DNA of 64,000 nucleotides from the NCBI GenBank assembly GCA_964588695.1, contig CAZPQK010000016.1, positions 1-64,000 on the forward strand, written 5' to 3'. Positions 35,018 through 43,079 of this stretch are shown here, piece after piece. Positions within the stretch are counted from its first letter, which is position 1, and each line of letters starts with the position of its first letter. Made by a program: the position numbers and the translations under genes. The stretch comes from CAZPQK01 sp964588695 (GTDB taxonomy: Bacteria > Krumholzibacteriota > Krumholzibacteriia > WVZY01 > JAKEHA01). Under the pieces are notes generated by a model. The model was not told the DNA's origin, made no database searches, and saw only the letters and a list, made by a program, of their open reading frames with translations.

Positions 35018-36135
35018 TACTGATTCCTCTGAAGTTGATCGTACAAGTTGCGCGCCCGTTGGTCATCCGGCGCCAACTCTAGCGCTCGCACGACGGCGGT
35101 CCTGGCCCGGTCGTACTGCCCGACTTCGGTACTTACCACCGCCGAGAGCAAGTGAAAGCGGGCGTTGTCGGGTTGAATGCGCGTGAGATCGTCGCACAGC
35201 GAAAGCGCTTGTGCATTGCGCGACTCGCGACGATATAAGCTTACCAATTGCACACGTGCACCGACGTTGTCAGGGGCGACTTCGGCGGCGCGCAGCCAAC
35301 TGCGCTCGGCGTTGTCATTGTCATTGTAAGCCAGATACAGCCGACCGATATCCACTAAAGCTTCCGCAAGAATAAACTCTGCGGGCGCGATCACGTCGGT
35401 CGCGCGTCGCCGCTCTTCCGACTCGGCGTCCGCGTCCGCTCGGGTTTCGGCGAAACGTTGTCGATACTCACCAGCTTTGTCGGCGTCGCCTAAACGACTG
35501 AACGCCGTCGACAGCCCAAAATAGGCGCGGGAATCGCCCGGCCGTAACGTCAAAGCCTGTTGGTACGCGTCTCGAGCGTCGGCAAACTCGCGACGTTGCA
35601 AATGAATCCTTCCCTGCACCAACGACATTTCGTTGGTTTCTGGGCCGATCGCGCGGGCGGTTTCGATAGCCGCAAGTGCATCGTCAAGGCGACCGAGTTC
35701 TAACAGCGCCTCTGCGTAGCGTCGATGAACGACCGCGGACTTTGAGTTGACCTGCAGTGCGCGCTCGGAGAGTGCGACCACTTCGCCGAACTGCCCCTTG
35801 CGCAAGTACGCAAGCGCGAGAACGTCAAAAGCGTCTTCGTTGTCGGGAAATCGCTCCAGCACGCGCAACCACCAGCGTTCGGCTTCGGCGGTATTGCCAA
35901 ACTGGTTGTGCACCGTACCCATAAGACCAATGGGAAGCGGATCGTTGGGGTAGGCGGCGAGTAGCTTCTCGGCCGCGGTAATGGTTTCTTGCTTAAACGC
36001 GTTGAAGTTTTCTTCCAACGCAGCCTCGGGTACTTCCACGGCTGGAACATCGTCGGTACTGTCTGGCGTGCATCCGACGAACGTTATCACGACGCCGATC
36101 AAAAGCGCCGCAAGCGTGTGCCTTTCCAGCTTCAA
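35017..36135 (-). CDS. TPR-repeat lipoprotein
   Basis: A tetratricopeptide protein of about 372 residues. The start is uncertain. The frame is open to 36264, inside the upstream gene; the TTG at 36135, one base after that gene's stop, gives a lipoprotein signal with lipobox ITFVGC. A GTG or TTG slightly upstream is possible. At least eight TPR units follow (for example FPDNEDAFDVLALAYLRKGQ and RPGDSRAYFGLSTAFSRLGD). It has no catalytic motif and would act as a scaffold in the periplasm next to the FG-GAP proteins. Part of a four-gene run nitrilase-FG-GAP-TPR-FG-GAP. Confidence 0.75.
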   Translation of the reverse strand: MKLERHTLAALLIGVVITFVGCTPDSTDDVPAVEVPEAALEENFNAFKQETITAAEKLLAAYPNDPLPIGLMGTVHNQFGNTAEAERWWLRVLERFPDNEDAFDVLALAYLRKGQFGEVVALSERALQVNSKSAVVHRRYAEALLELGRLDDALAAIETARAIGPETNEMSLVQGRIHLQRREFADARDAYQQALTLRPGDSRAYFGLSTAFSRLGDADKAGEYRQRFAETRADADAESEERRRATDVIAPAEFILAEALVDIGRLYLAYNDNDNAERSWLRAAEVAPDNVGARVQLVSLYRRESRNAQALSLCDDLTRIQPDNARFHLLSAVVSTEVGQYDRARTAVVRALELAPDDQRARNLYDQLQRNQ

Positions 36136-36136
36136 C

Positions 36137-39100
36137 CTAGCGATGGCCAACCACCTGCCGCGTGTTCCAGGTTTTAATGTACTCTTGCATCTCGGGCGAA
36201 CTATGCCCGGATTGTTCGGGCGGATAGTTATCCATCGCGTGATATGGCAGCGGGTCGACGGCATCCGGGTGGGCCGTGTACAAGTTCATGTCTTTGCAGT
36301 AGCCGTCGGCGTGCATCACAATGGTTCGTGCCCAACCTGCGGGTAGCGGCGGCAGTCGCGTGGCGTCGAACTCAAGGACAATCTCTTCTCCTCGCGCCAT
36401 CACCACAAAGCGGTCATCAACATCGCGCAACAACTCGCGTACATCGCCAAAGCGCGTAAAGTTGCCGGTAAGATGCTTGAACGGCAGGCCCTGGTCGACG
36501 CGATGGTAGTCGTAGGCCGTGGGATCGTTGCCATCGGGCGAGTACTCGCGCGGGTAGCCCAGGTACCGAAGGTCGGCGACGTCGGGTGTTAACGTATGTC
36601 GCTTGATACGTTGGTCCATCACGTCAACCCCGACGAATATTTGATCCCAAAACACTTCCATGTTGGTACGAAGCCGCAGCTTTCCGTGGTCGCGGATAGG
36701 AAGGTCGGTAATATCCAGCGTCATCATGCGCGGCAGTCCCGCCGGAAATCCAGCGCCAGGAATCGCAACTTTCCAACCGCCACTGCCGTCGGGAATCTCG
36801 ACACTGGGGATATCCATCGACAGCCCCGCTTGATACGCGGCGTAGTTAACGTGTGAATAGGTGTACTCAACCCATCCCCACAAGTACATGATCGCACGCG
36901 CGCCTTCCGGAAGGCTTTGCAACTGCTTGCCAAAGTCGAGTTCGATCCAGTGGTCTTCGGCGTAACCAACGAAGCGTTTATCCTTCGGCGGTTCGAAACT
37001 CACTCGATCGATTCTTAATACTCGATCGCGGACGTCGTTACCGTCTCGGTCGCGCGCGGCGTTGGGGAACAGTTTTTTGGTCACCGCGTGCGGCTTACCA
37101 GTTGGTAATGGCTCGGTCCCGGTAAAGCGTTCGTCAGGATATAGCTCCCAATCTGCCGGATGGTCGTAGGCAACAAGGTGAAGCTGATCCAAATAGGTAA
37201 CTTCTTCCAATGGCTCGGCGACGCGCAGCAGGTAGCGGCCGTCCTTGACTTTGAGTTGATGCGGCGGTATCAAAACATCTTCGGTGGGGTCAGGCGGCGC
37301 GTACGCGCCCGGCTCCATAAAAAAGCCCATGCCACCAACACCGAGAAAGTCGGTGATAAAATCGAACCGCTCGCCGTTCCACGCAAACAGGATCGGGCAT
37401 GACGAAGGCTTACGCGACGCTTTGGCGATGCGCCACTGTTGGTTCGCGGCGATTTCGAGTTCGCCTTGCAACGTTGCGTCGGGCCAGGTCAGCCGCGCGT
37501 AATCAACGTTAGGCGCGTTGCCCAAGCCAAAGTGGGCGACCGGCGGCGGGCTTCCGAGATATCCGGACGACGAGGTGATCGTACGCACCTGCAACTGCCG
37601 GCCGGTTTTGATTTCCACAGTTGTGCCGACGGCTTCGGGGTTAATTCTGGTTGCGGCGTCATCGCCTTCGGGCGTGGGAATGACGGTCAGCCAGTTGCGA
37701 CCTTCCGGCGGATCGGCCCGCCATAGTTCCGGCGGACCCGCGACGGTCGCAATAAGAAACTCGACCATCCCATCGCCGTCGAAGTCAGCCACGACAGAGC
37801 CGCGGGCTTGCCGGTTGCGATATGACTTCGGCGCAACGGCAGGACGACGCTCACCCAGTCCGGCGAGGGACTGCGCCCTCCCGGTGCCGACAAAGTTTTC
37901 CGATTTACTGAGCCGTACGTAACGCCGCTCCGGCTCCTTTCCAGTGTGTTCGATAACGAGGAGATCTAGGTCGCCGTCTAGATCTACATCGGCGAGTTGG
38001 CCTTTTTCAACCAGGCTCAATAGGAAATGTGATTCAGCGTCAGACCATGAGTCGCCGCGAGCGCGACGAAACCCTCCGACGCCAAAATTAAAAAAGAGCG
38101 TCGAACCTCCGCTACCCTGAAGTATCAAGTCTTCGTGACCATTTCCATCAACGTCACCGAGAGACACACCCCACCAAGGACCGCTTGCCACTAGCTCGGG
38201 AAAACGCTCGGTCGCATCGCGGTACTGTCCAACCCGATCGTTTAGGAACAATTGGTTTGGTTCGCCATCGTAAATGACATACAGATCCAAATCGCGGTCC
38301 TGGTCCACGTCAAAGAATGCGACGCTCGTGCTTTTTCCCCGACCCGTGTACAGGCTCGACATCCTCGCAACGTCGGTAAACGTACCGTCGCCATTGTTAC
38401 GCCACAGCGGATTCGGCGCGCCGTAATTGGCGACATATATATCCAAGTCGCCGTCGTGGTCTGCGTCGGCCCAGGCGGCCCCCGCCGATAGCGTCGCGGC
38501 ACCGGCGACACCCGCCGATGCGGTAACGTCGGTAAACTTGCCGGTTCCGTCGTTGTTAAACAGCCGATTGGTTTGGTGGCAGGTCAAAAACACATCCGGG
38601 TCACCATCGCCGTCGTAGTCGCCGAAATACGCGGCGATTGCGCCGGTTTCATTCAGGCCTGACTCACGCACCTGTTCAAAGCGACCGCCTCCGTTACGGT
38701 ACAAACCGCCCCCGCTAAGCCCGGGGATGAGCACATCAAAGTCGCCGTCGCAATCGATGTCAGCGCACGCGACGCCGGGCCCAAAACTTGCCCCCGCTTG
38801 ACCCGGCCTTCCCGGCGTTCCATTCGCCTTGCCAGTCAGGCCCCATTCCCGTGCGACGTTCTGGTACTCCGGACTCCACGACGCGTCGACACCCGGTTCG
38901 AAGGCACGCGCGACCATTGCGTAGCGACCCATTTCGCCGTACTTGAACTCGCGCGCCACTCCGGTCCCCGACGTTTTTAGTTCGCGAAAGCGGGTTAGCA
39001 GTTTCGTTGCGCGTTCGCTATCGCCCTGACGGCGAAGCATCGTCGACAGTCGATAAATGGCCGACTCGTGATGTGGTATTTGCTCGATCGCGTGTTCAAG

Positions 39101-39631
39101 CAACGCAATCGCTTCGACGGGATCGTCTTCGGCCAGTAGAATTGCCAGTTGATACGCAGCATCGGCGTCGTTGGGGTCGATCTCCAGCACGCGTCTAAAC
39201 TCTGGACGCGCCTCATCGGGGCGCTTTAGAAACGTCAGCAACAAACCCAAGGAAAAATGCGCGTACGCGTTGTTAGGCTCCAATTCAATCACGCGCCGCA
39301 ATTCGTCTTCGGCACGCGCGCGCGCTTCGTCGCTTTCGGTGTTCAACAAAGCGATACCAAGGTTTAGTCGGCCGGTTGGCCAGTCGGGACTAAGGCGAAC
39401 CACTTCTTCGAACGCCTTGACTGCCTCCAAGGGTTGATACTGGTCCATCAATCCCATGCCACGGTTGAACGCCGCGAACAGTTCGTCAACTTGATGCGGC
39501 GGCAGTTCCGGTAGCGGCTCGCGCACTCTCGTCGGGGTCATCTTGCTGGTGGCGACGGGTTGACAGCTTAAAGCGGCGAGCACACCCATGCACGCAAACA
39601 TCACCAACGACCAACGTACTACTTTCGCCAC
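36137..39631 (-). CDS. Large lipoprotein with TPR repeats, FG-GAP blades and UnbV module
   Basis: A 1164-residue protein with lipobox LAALSC (cysteine 23). Residues about 50-240 are TPRs (FNRGMGLMDQYQPLEAVKAF, then PNNAYAHFSLGLLLTFLKRP). Residues about 280-610 are FG-GAP blades with loops DIDCDGDFDVL, DYDGDGDPDVF, DADHDGDLDIY, DVDQDRDLDLY and DVDLDGDLDLL. An ASPIC/UnbV module follows (TSSSGYLGSPPPVAHFGLGN). The last 400 residues, from SSCPILFAWNGERFDFITDF on, are a separate region with no domain I recognise; it includes LRMMTLDITDLPI-like beta segments (PRMMTLDITDLPIRDHGKLR). It overlaps the nitrilase gene by 13 bases. Confidence 0.82.
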   Translation of the reverse strand: MAKVVRWSLVMFACMGVLAALSCQPVATSKMTPTRVREPLPELPPHQVDELFAAFNRGMGLMDQYQPLEAVKAFEEVVRLSPDWPTGRLNLGIALLNTESDEARARAEDELRRVIELEPNNAYAHFSLGLLLTFLKRPDEARPEFRRVLEIDPNDADAAYQLAILLAEDDPVEAIALLEHAIEQIPHHESAIYRLSTMLRRQGDSERATKLLTRFRELKTSGTGVAREFKYGEMGRYAMVARAFEPGVDASWSPEYQNVAREWGLTGKANGTPGRPGQAGASFGPGVACADIDCDGDFDVLIPGLSGGGLYRNGGGRFEQVRESGLNETGAIAAYFGDYDGDGDPDVFLTCHQTNRLFNNDGTGKFTDVTASAGVAGAATLSAGAAWADADHDGDLDIYVANYGAPNPLWRNNGDGTFTDVARMSSLYTGRGKSTSVAFFDVDQDRDLDLYVIYDGEPNQLFLNDRVGQYRDATERFPELVASGPWWGVSLGDVDGNGHEDLILQGSGGSTLFFNFGVGGFRRARGDSWSDAESHFLLSLVEKGQLADVDLDGDLDLLVIEHTGKEPERRYVRLSKSENFVGTGRAQSLAGLGERRPAVAPKSYRNRQARGSVVADFDGDGMVEFLIATVAGPPELWRADPPEGRNWLTVIPTPEGDDAATRINPEAVGTTVEIKTGRQLQVRTITSSSGYLGSPPPVAHFGLGNAPNVDYARLTWPDATLQGELEIAANQQWRIAKASRKPSSCPILFAWNGERFDFITDFLGVGGMGFFMEPGAYAPPDPTEDVLIPPHQLKVKDGRYLLRVAEPLEEVTYLDQLHLVAYDHPADWELYPDERFTGTEPLPTGKPHAVTKKLFPNAARDRDGNDVRDRVLRIDRVSFEPPKDKRFVGYAEDHWIELDFGKQLQSLPEGARAIMYLWGWVEYTYSHVNYAAYQAGLSMDIPSVEIPDGSGGWKVAIPGAGFPAGLPRMMTLDITDLPIRDHGKLRLRTNMEVFWDQIFVGVDVMDQRIKRHTLTPDVADLRYLGYPREYSPDGNDPTAYDYHRVDQGLPFKHLTGNFTRFGDVRELLRDVDDRFVVMARGEEIVLEFDATRLPPLPAGWARTIVMHADGYCKDMNLYTAHPDAVDPLPYHAMDNYPPEQSGHSSPEMQEYIKTWNTRQVVGHR

Positions 39632-40626
39632 GGTAGCTTCTCCCGCGCATCGGCGATAGCCTTCTTAGTGTCGTCGGTGGTGACATCGTGTTTGCCGGTC
39701 AGTTGCCCCGGCGCATAAAACGACTCGTTGTAAACGGGGTAGGCTTCACTCCGCAGGTGCGAAGGCATGTGGTGCCCAACACGCACCTCGCGTTCGTGAC
39801 GAAGCGCCGAGATGTCCACCGGCGCGACCACAATCTTCTCGCCCGGCCCGGGGTCAGCTTGTGCAAGAATGCGTCCGTCGTAGTCCACAATCATACTTCC
39901 GCCAGGCCACGAAAACGGTGGGTAGCTGGAAAGACTCGCCGCCTGGTTAGAACTCACCACGTACGCGATGTTCTCTAACGCCCGGCAACGGTTCACCACC
40001 GTCCACCAATCCATCGGTTCGGTCGCTCCCCACGGATCCATGTACGCACTGACTCGGATCAGCACCTCGGCACCGTTTGCGGTGAGCTGACGCAAACATT
40101 CCGGAAACAACCAGTCGTAACAAATCGCCACGCCCAACTTGCCGATCGGCGTGTCGGCCACGGGAAACATTTCTTCGTCGTAGCCTTCCAGGTCGTGCGG
40201 GCTTGCGTGCACTTCCCACGGCACCCACGGGTTCACCTTGCGATACTTGGTAAGAATTCCCTCCGGGCCAATCAAGCACGTCGCGTTAAACACCATTCCC
40301 GGCCACTTTGGATCTTCTTCCAAGAAAGTCCCGGTCTGGATGAACACACCGAGATCCTTGGCCACCGCCGTGTAGCGCTCGGTATGTTCGTTGGGAACTT
40401 CCACGGTGAGATGTTTGCGCAACTCCGATGCGGTGGGATACACCGGCGCGGCGTGGGCAAACTCCGGAAACACCACCAGCTTTACCGGCAAGAACGGGGA
40501 GTAACCTTCCACCGCCATTCGAGTCATGCCGATCATGTGCGCGACACGTTTGCCAATTTCGTCGCGGCTCTTGGGGTTCGGAAGATCAATTTGACAGGCC
40601 GCCGCTGAATAGCGAATGTGGTCCAT
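39619..40626 (-). CDS. Nitrilase-superfamily amidohydrolase
   Basis: A 335-residue carbon-nitrogen hydrolase. The Glu-Lys-Cys triad is visible: E55 in VFPEFAHAAP, the lysine in TKYRKVNPW and the cysteine in VAICYDWLFPECLR. The ATG at 40626 was chosen because MDHIRYSAAACQIDL is the family N-terminus; the frame is open 15 codons more. Length and the GGSMIVDYDGRILAQADPG segment fit aliphatic amidase or N-carbamoyl amidase groups. The substrate is unknown. It precedes the large FG-GAP lipoprotein with a 13-base overlap, so it is coexpressed with that cluster; a soluble amidase there is unusual. Confidence 0.88.
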   Translation of the reverse strand: MDHIRYSAAACQIDLPNPKSRDEIGKRVAHMIGMTRMAVEGYSPFLPVKLVVFPEFAHAAPVYPTASELRKHLTVEVPNEHTERYTAVAKDLGVFIQTGTFLEEDPKWPGMVFNATCLIGPEGILTKYRKVNPWVPWEVHASPHDLEGYDEEMFPVADTPIGKLGVAICYDWLFPECLRQLTANGAEVLIRVSAYMDPWGATEPMDWWTVVNRCRALENIAYVVSSNQAASLSSYPPFSWPGGSMIVDYDGRILAQADPGPGEKIVVAPVDISALRHEREVRVGHHMPSHLRSEAYPVYNESFYAPGQLTGKHDVTTDDTKKAIADAREKLPWRK

Positions 40627-40761
40627 GGTTCGGGAGACACTCCTGGATGCTTGGTTGCGCAACTGTTGCAACTGCCAATGGTTGCGAGCCGACGTGGGGC
40701 TAGGATTCTAGCAAATTTACCCGAATCCGTCGTTTAGCAATTGCCCCCGCGGAGCAGACAC

Positions 40762-40789
40762 TTCGCGCGGCTCGCCGCTGTGATAAACT
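40762..40789 (+). promoter_or_regulatory. Candidate promoter of the plus-strand FG-GAP gene
   Basis: TTCGCG (40762-40767), 16 bases, TAAACT (40784-40789), about 40 bases before the ATG at 40830. Moderate match only. Confidence 0.35.
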
Positions 40790-40829
40790 CTAGCGAATCC
40801 ACCGGTTTTTAGACATATTGAGCCCTAAC

Positions 40830-43079
40830 ATGCGCCCTTACCTGTTGCTATTAATAATGTCAACTGTGCTGGCGGTCATCGGTTGTTCGGACACCGAAGA
40901 TGCCGACACCAACGGCGCACCCGTGGCCGAACGCGGCATCGCGTCGCGGTCGATAACGCCGGGTGATCGGCCCGAAAGCCACCAGCGGATGGTGACAGCG
41001 TTAGAGGAACTGGCAAAGCGTGCGCCCAACGAGAACAAGTATCAGGGCGACGGACGCGCGCTGCAGTTGCGCCAGGCCATCGCTCAACTTCCCACCGACG
41101 CTTCCATCGTCGATCGCATGCGACTGCTTCGTTTTTCCGGTATGGCCGAACTGCGCGCCGGTAATGAAACCGAAAGTATCGCAGCGCTCACCGAAGCACG
41201 GCGACGACTCCCCGAAGCCCAAGGTCACATAAGCGCTTTGCAGGCGGCCGACGTCGTGTTCCGACTGGGCGTTGCCCACATGCGCCGCGGTGAAACCGAA
41301 AACTGTTGCAACCGGTTTACGCCCGACAGTTGCATTCTTCCGATCCGCGGACGTGGGGTTCACGAAGACCCGTCGGGTTCGCGTGCGGCAATTGCGCACT
41401 TTAACGATGTGATGCAAATGCTCCCGGCCGACAACGACATGTACATGACGGCAAAATGGCTTACCAACATCGCGTATATGACCTTGGGTGAATATCCCGG
41501 CGGCGTTCCCCGCAAGCACTTGATTGCCCCGGAGAAGTTCACCAGCGGAGTCGAGTTTCCGCGGATGCTAAACGTGGCACCGTCGCTTGGGCTCGATCGT
41601 TTTAACAGCTGTGGCAGCGTCATCCTGGACGACTTTACCGGCGACGACCAGATCGACGTGTTGACCTCAACGTGGGAGCCGCGCGGCGAACTTAAACTTT
41701 TTACCCGACAACCCGACGGGACCTTCGCCGATCAATCAAGCACGATAGGCCTGGGCGGAATCTTCGGCGGACTAAACCTGGTTCCCGCCGACTACGACAA
41801 CGACGGTGACCTGGACTTTCTGGTGCTGCGTGGCGCCTGGTTGGGTGACGCCGGACGGCATCCCAACTCGCTAGTGCAAAACAACGGCGACGGCACCTTT
41901 ACCGACGTTACTTTCGACGCAGGTCTCGGCGATGTGCACTACCCCACGCAAACCGCGGGATGGTCCGACTACGACAACGATGGCGACCTGGACGTGTACA
42001 TTGGTAACGAGATGCTACAGGGACGCGAAGCCCCGGCGCAGTTGTTCCAGAACCAAGGTGACGGAACCTTCGTTGATGTTGCCGACGAGGCTGGCGTTCG
42101 TAACAACCGTTTTACCAAGTCGGTTTGCTGGGGGGATTACAACAATGACGGGCATCCGGATTTGTTCGTGTCAAACTTTCAAGGCGAAAACCGCCTGTAC
42201 CAGAACCAGGGCGACGGAACGTTCATTGATGTCGCGCCCGAGTTAGAATTAACTCACCCGTTGCGCAGTTTTCCGGCGTGGTTTTTTGACTACGACAACG
42301 ACGGCAATCTGGACTTGTTTGTTTCGACCTACGACGGCCGTACCGCACAGATCGCCCGCTACTACGCCAACACCGCCCCGACCTCCGAGCCCGCGCGTCT
42401 TTACCGCGGCGACGGGCGCGGCGGCTTTGTTGACGTAAGCGTCGATGCCGGCCTGACCATGCCGATGTTGCCTATGGGCGCGAACTTTGCCGACCTCGAT
42501 GGCGACGGCTACCTGGACATGTACCTGGGTACCGGCGATCCCGACTATGCGTCCCTTATGCCCAACCTGTTGCTCATGAACGAAAAGGGCAATGGCTTTG
42601 TCGATGTCACGATGGCTGCCGGTGTCGGGTTGCTACAGAAGGGGCATGGTGTTGCATTTGCCGACCTGGATGCCGACGGCGACATCGACCTGTTCGAGCA
42701 AATGGGCGGCGCGTACATCGGTGACCGCTTTCGGGACGCGGTGTTTCAGAATCCGGGCTTTGACAACCATCATGTCGTTGTGCACTGCGTGGGTACGCGT
42801 TCGAACCGTTCCGCTATCGGCGCGCGAATTGCGGTTACCGTGGACACGCCCGACGGCCCTCGCAACATCTATCGCCACGTCAACACTGGCGGCAGTTTCG
42901 GCGCAAACCCGCTACGACAAACAATTGGCATTGGCAAGGCAACCCGCATTGCGTCGATCGAAGTGTACTGGCCCACCACAAAGATCACCCAGCGGATCGG
43001 CGACGTTCCGCTGGGTGCAAAGGTTCGCGTCACCGAAGGGACCGGCGCCGAAGGTACGATTGACGTTAGCGAGCCGTAA
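40830..43079 (+). CDS. FG-GAP/UnbV lipoprotein
   Basis: A 749-residue lipoprotein; lipobox VIGCSD. I use the ATG at 40830; an in-frame TTG lies at 40818. Residues up to about 240 are alpha-helical TPR-like (ALEELAKRAPNENKYQG, IAALTEARRRLPEAQGHISA). From about 255 there are FG-GAP blades: DDFTGDDQIDVL, DYDNDGDLDFL, DYDNDGDLDVY, DYNNDGHPDLF, DYDNDGNLDLF, DLDGDGYLDMY and DLDADGDIDLF. An UnbV module ends the protein (NRSAIGARIAVTV, VNTGGSFGANPLRQTIGIG, VYWPTTKITQRI). Its last 14 bases overlap the convergent UGA-containing gene. Confidence 0.85.
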   Translation: MRPYLLLLIMSTVLAVIGCSDTEDADTNGAPVAERGIASRSITPGDRPESHQRMVTALEELAKRAPNENKYQGDGRALQLRQAIAQLPTDASIVDRMRLLRFSGMAELRAGNETESIAALTEARRRLPEAQGHISALQAADVVFRLGVAHMRRGETENCCNRFTPDSCILPIRGRGVHEDPSGSRAAIAHFNDVMQMLPADNDMYMTAKWLTNIAYMTLGEYPGGVPRKHLIAPEKFTSGVEFPRMLNVAPSLGLDRFNSCGSVILDDFTGDDQIDVLTSTWEPRGELKLFTRQPDGTFADQSSTIGLGGIFGGLNLVPADYDNDGDLDFLVLRGAWLGDAGRHPNSLVQNNGDGTFTDVTFDAGLGDVHYPTQTAGWSDYDNDGDLDVYIGNEMLQGREAPAQLFQNQGDGTFVDVADEAGVRNNRFTKSVCWGDYNNDGHPDLFVSNFQGENRLYQNQGDGTFIDVAPELELTHPLRSFPAWFFDYDNDGNLDLFVSTYDGRTAQIARYYANTAPTSEPARLYRGDGRGGFVDVSVDAGLTMPMLPMGANFADLDGDGYLDMYLGTGDPDYASLMPNLLLMNEKGNGFVDVTMAAGVGLLQKGHGVAFADLDADGDIDLFEQMGGAYIGDRFRDAVFQNPGFDNHHVVVHCVGTRSNRSAIGARIAVTVDTPDGPRNIYRHVNTGGSFGANPLRQTIGIGKATRIASIEVYWPTTKITQRIGDVPLGAKVRVTEGTGAEGTIDVSEP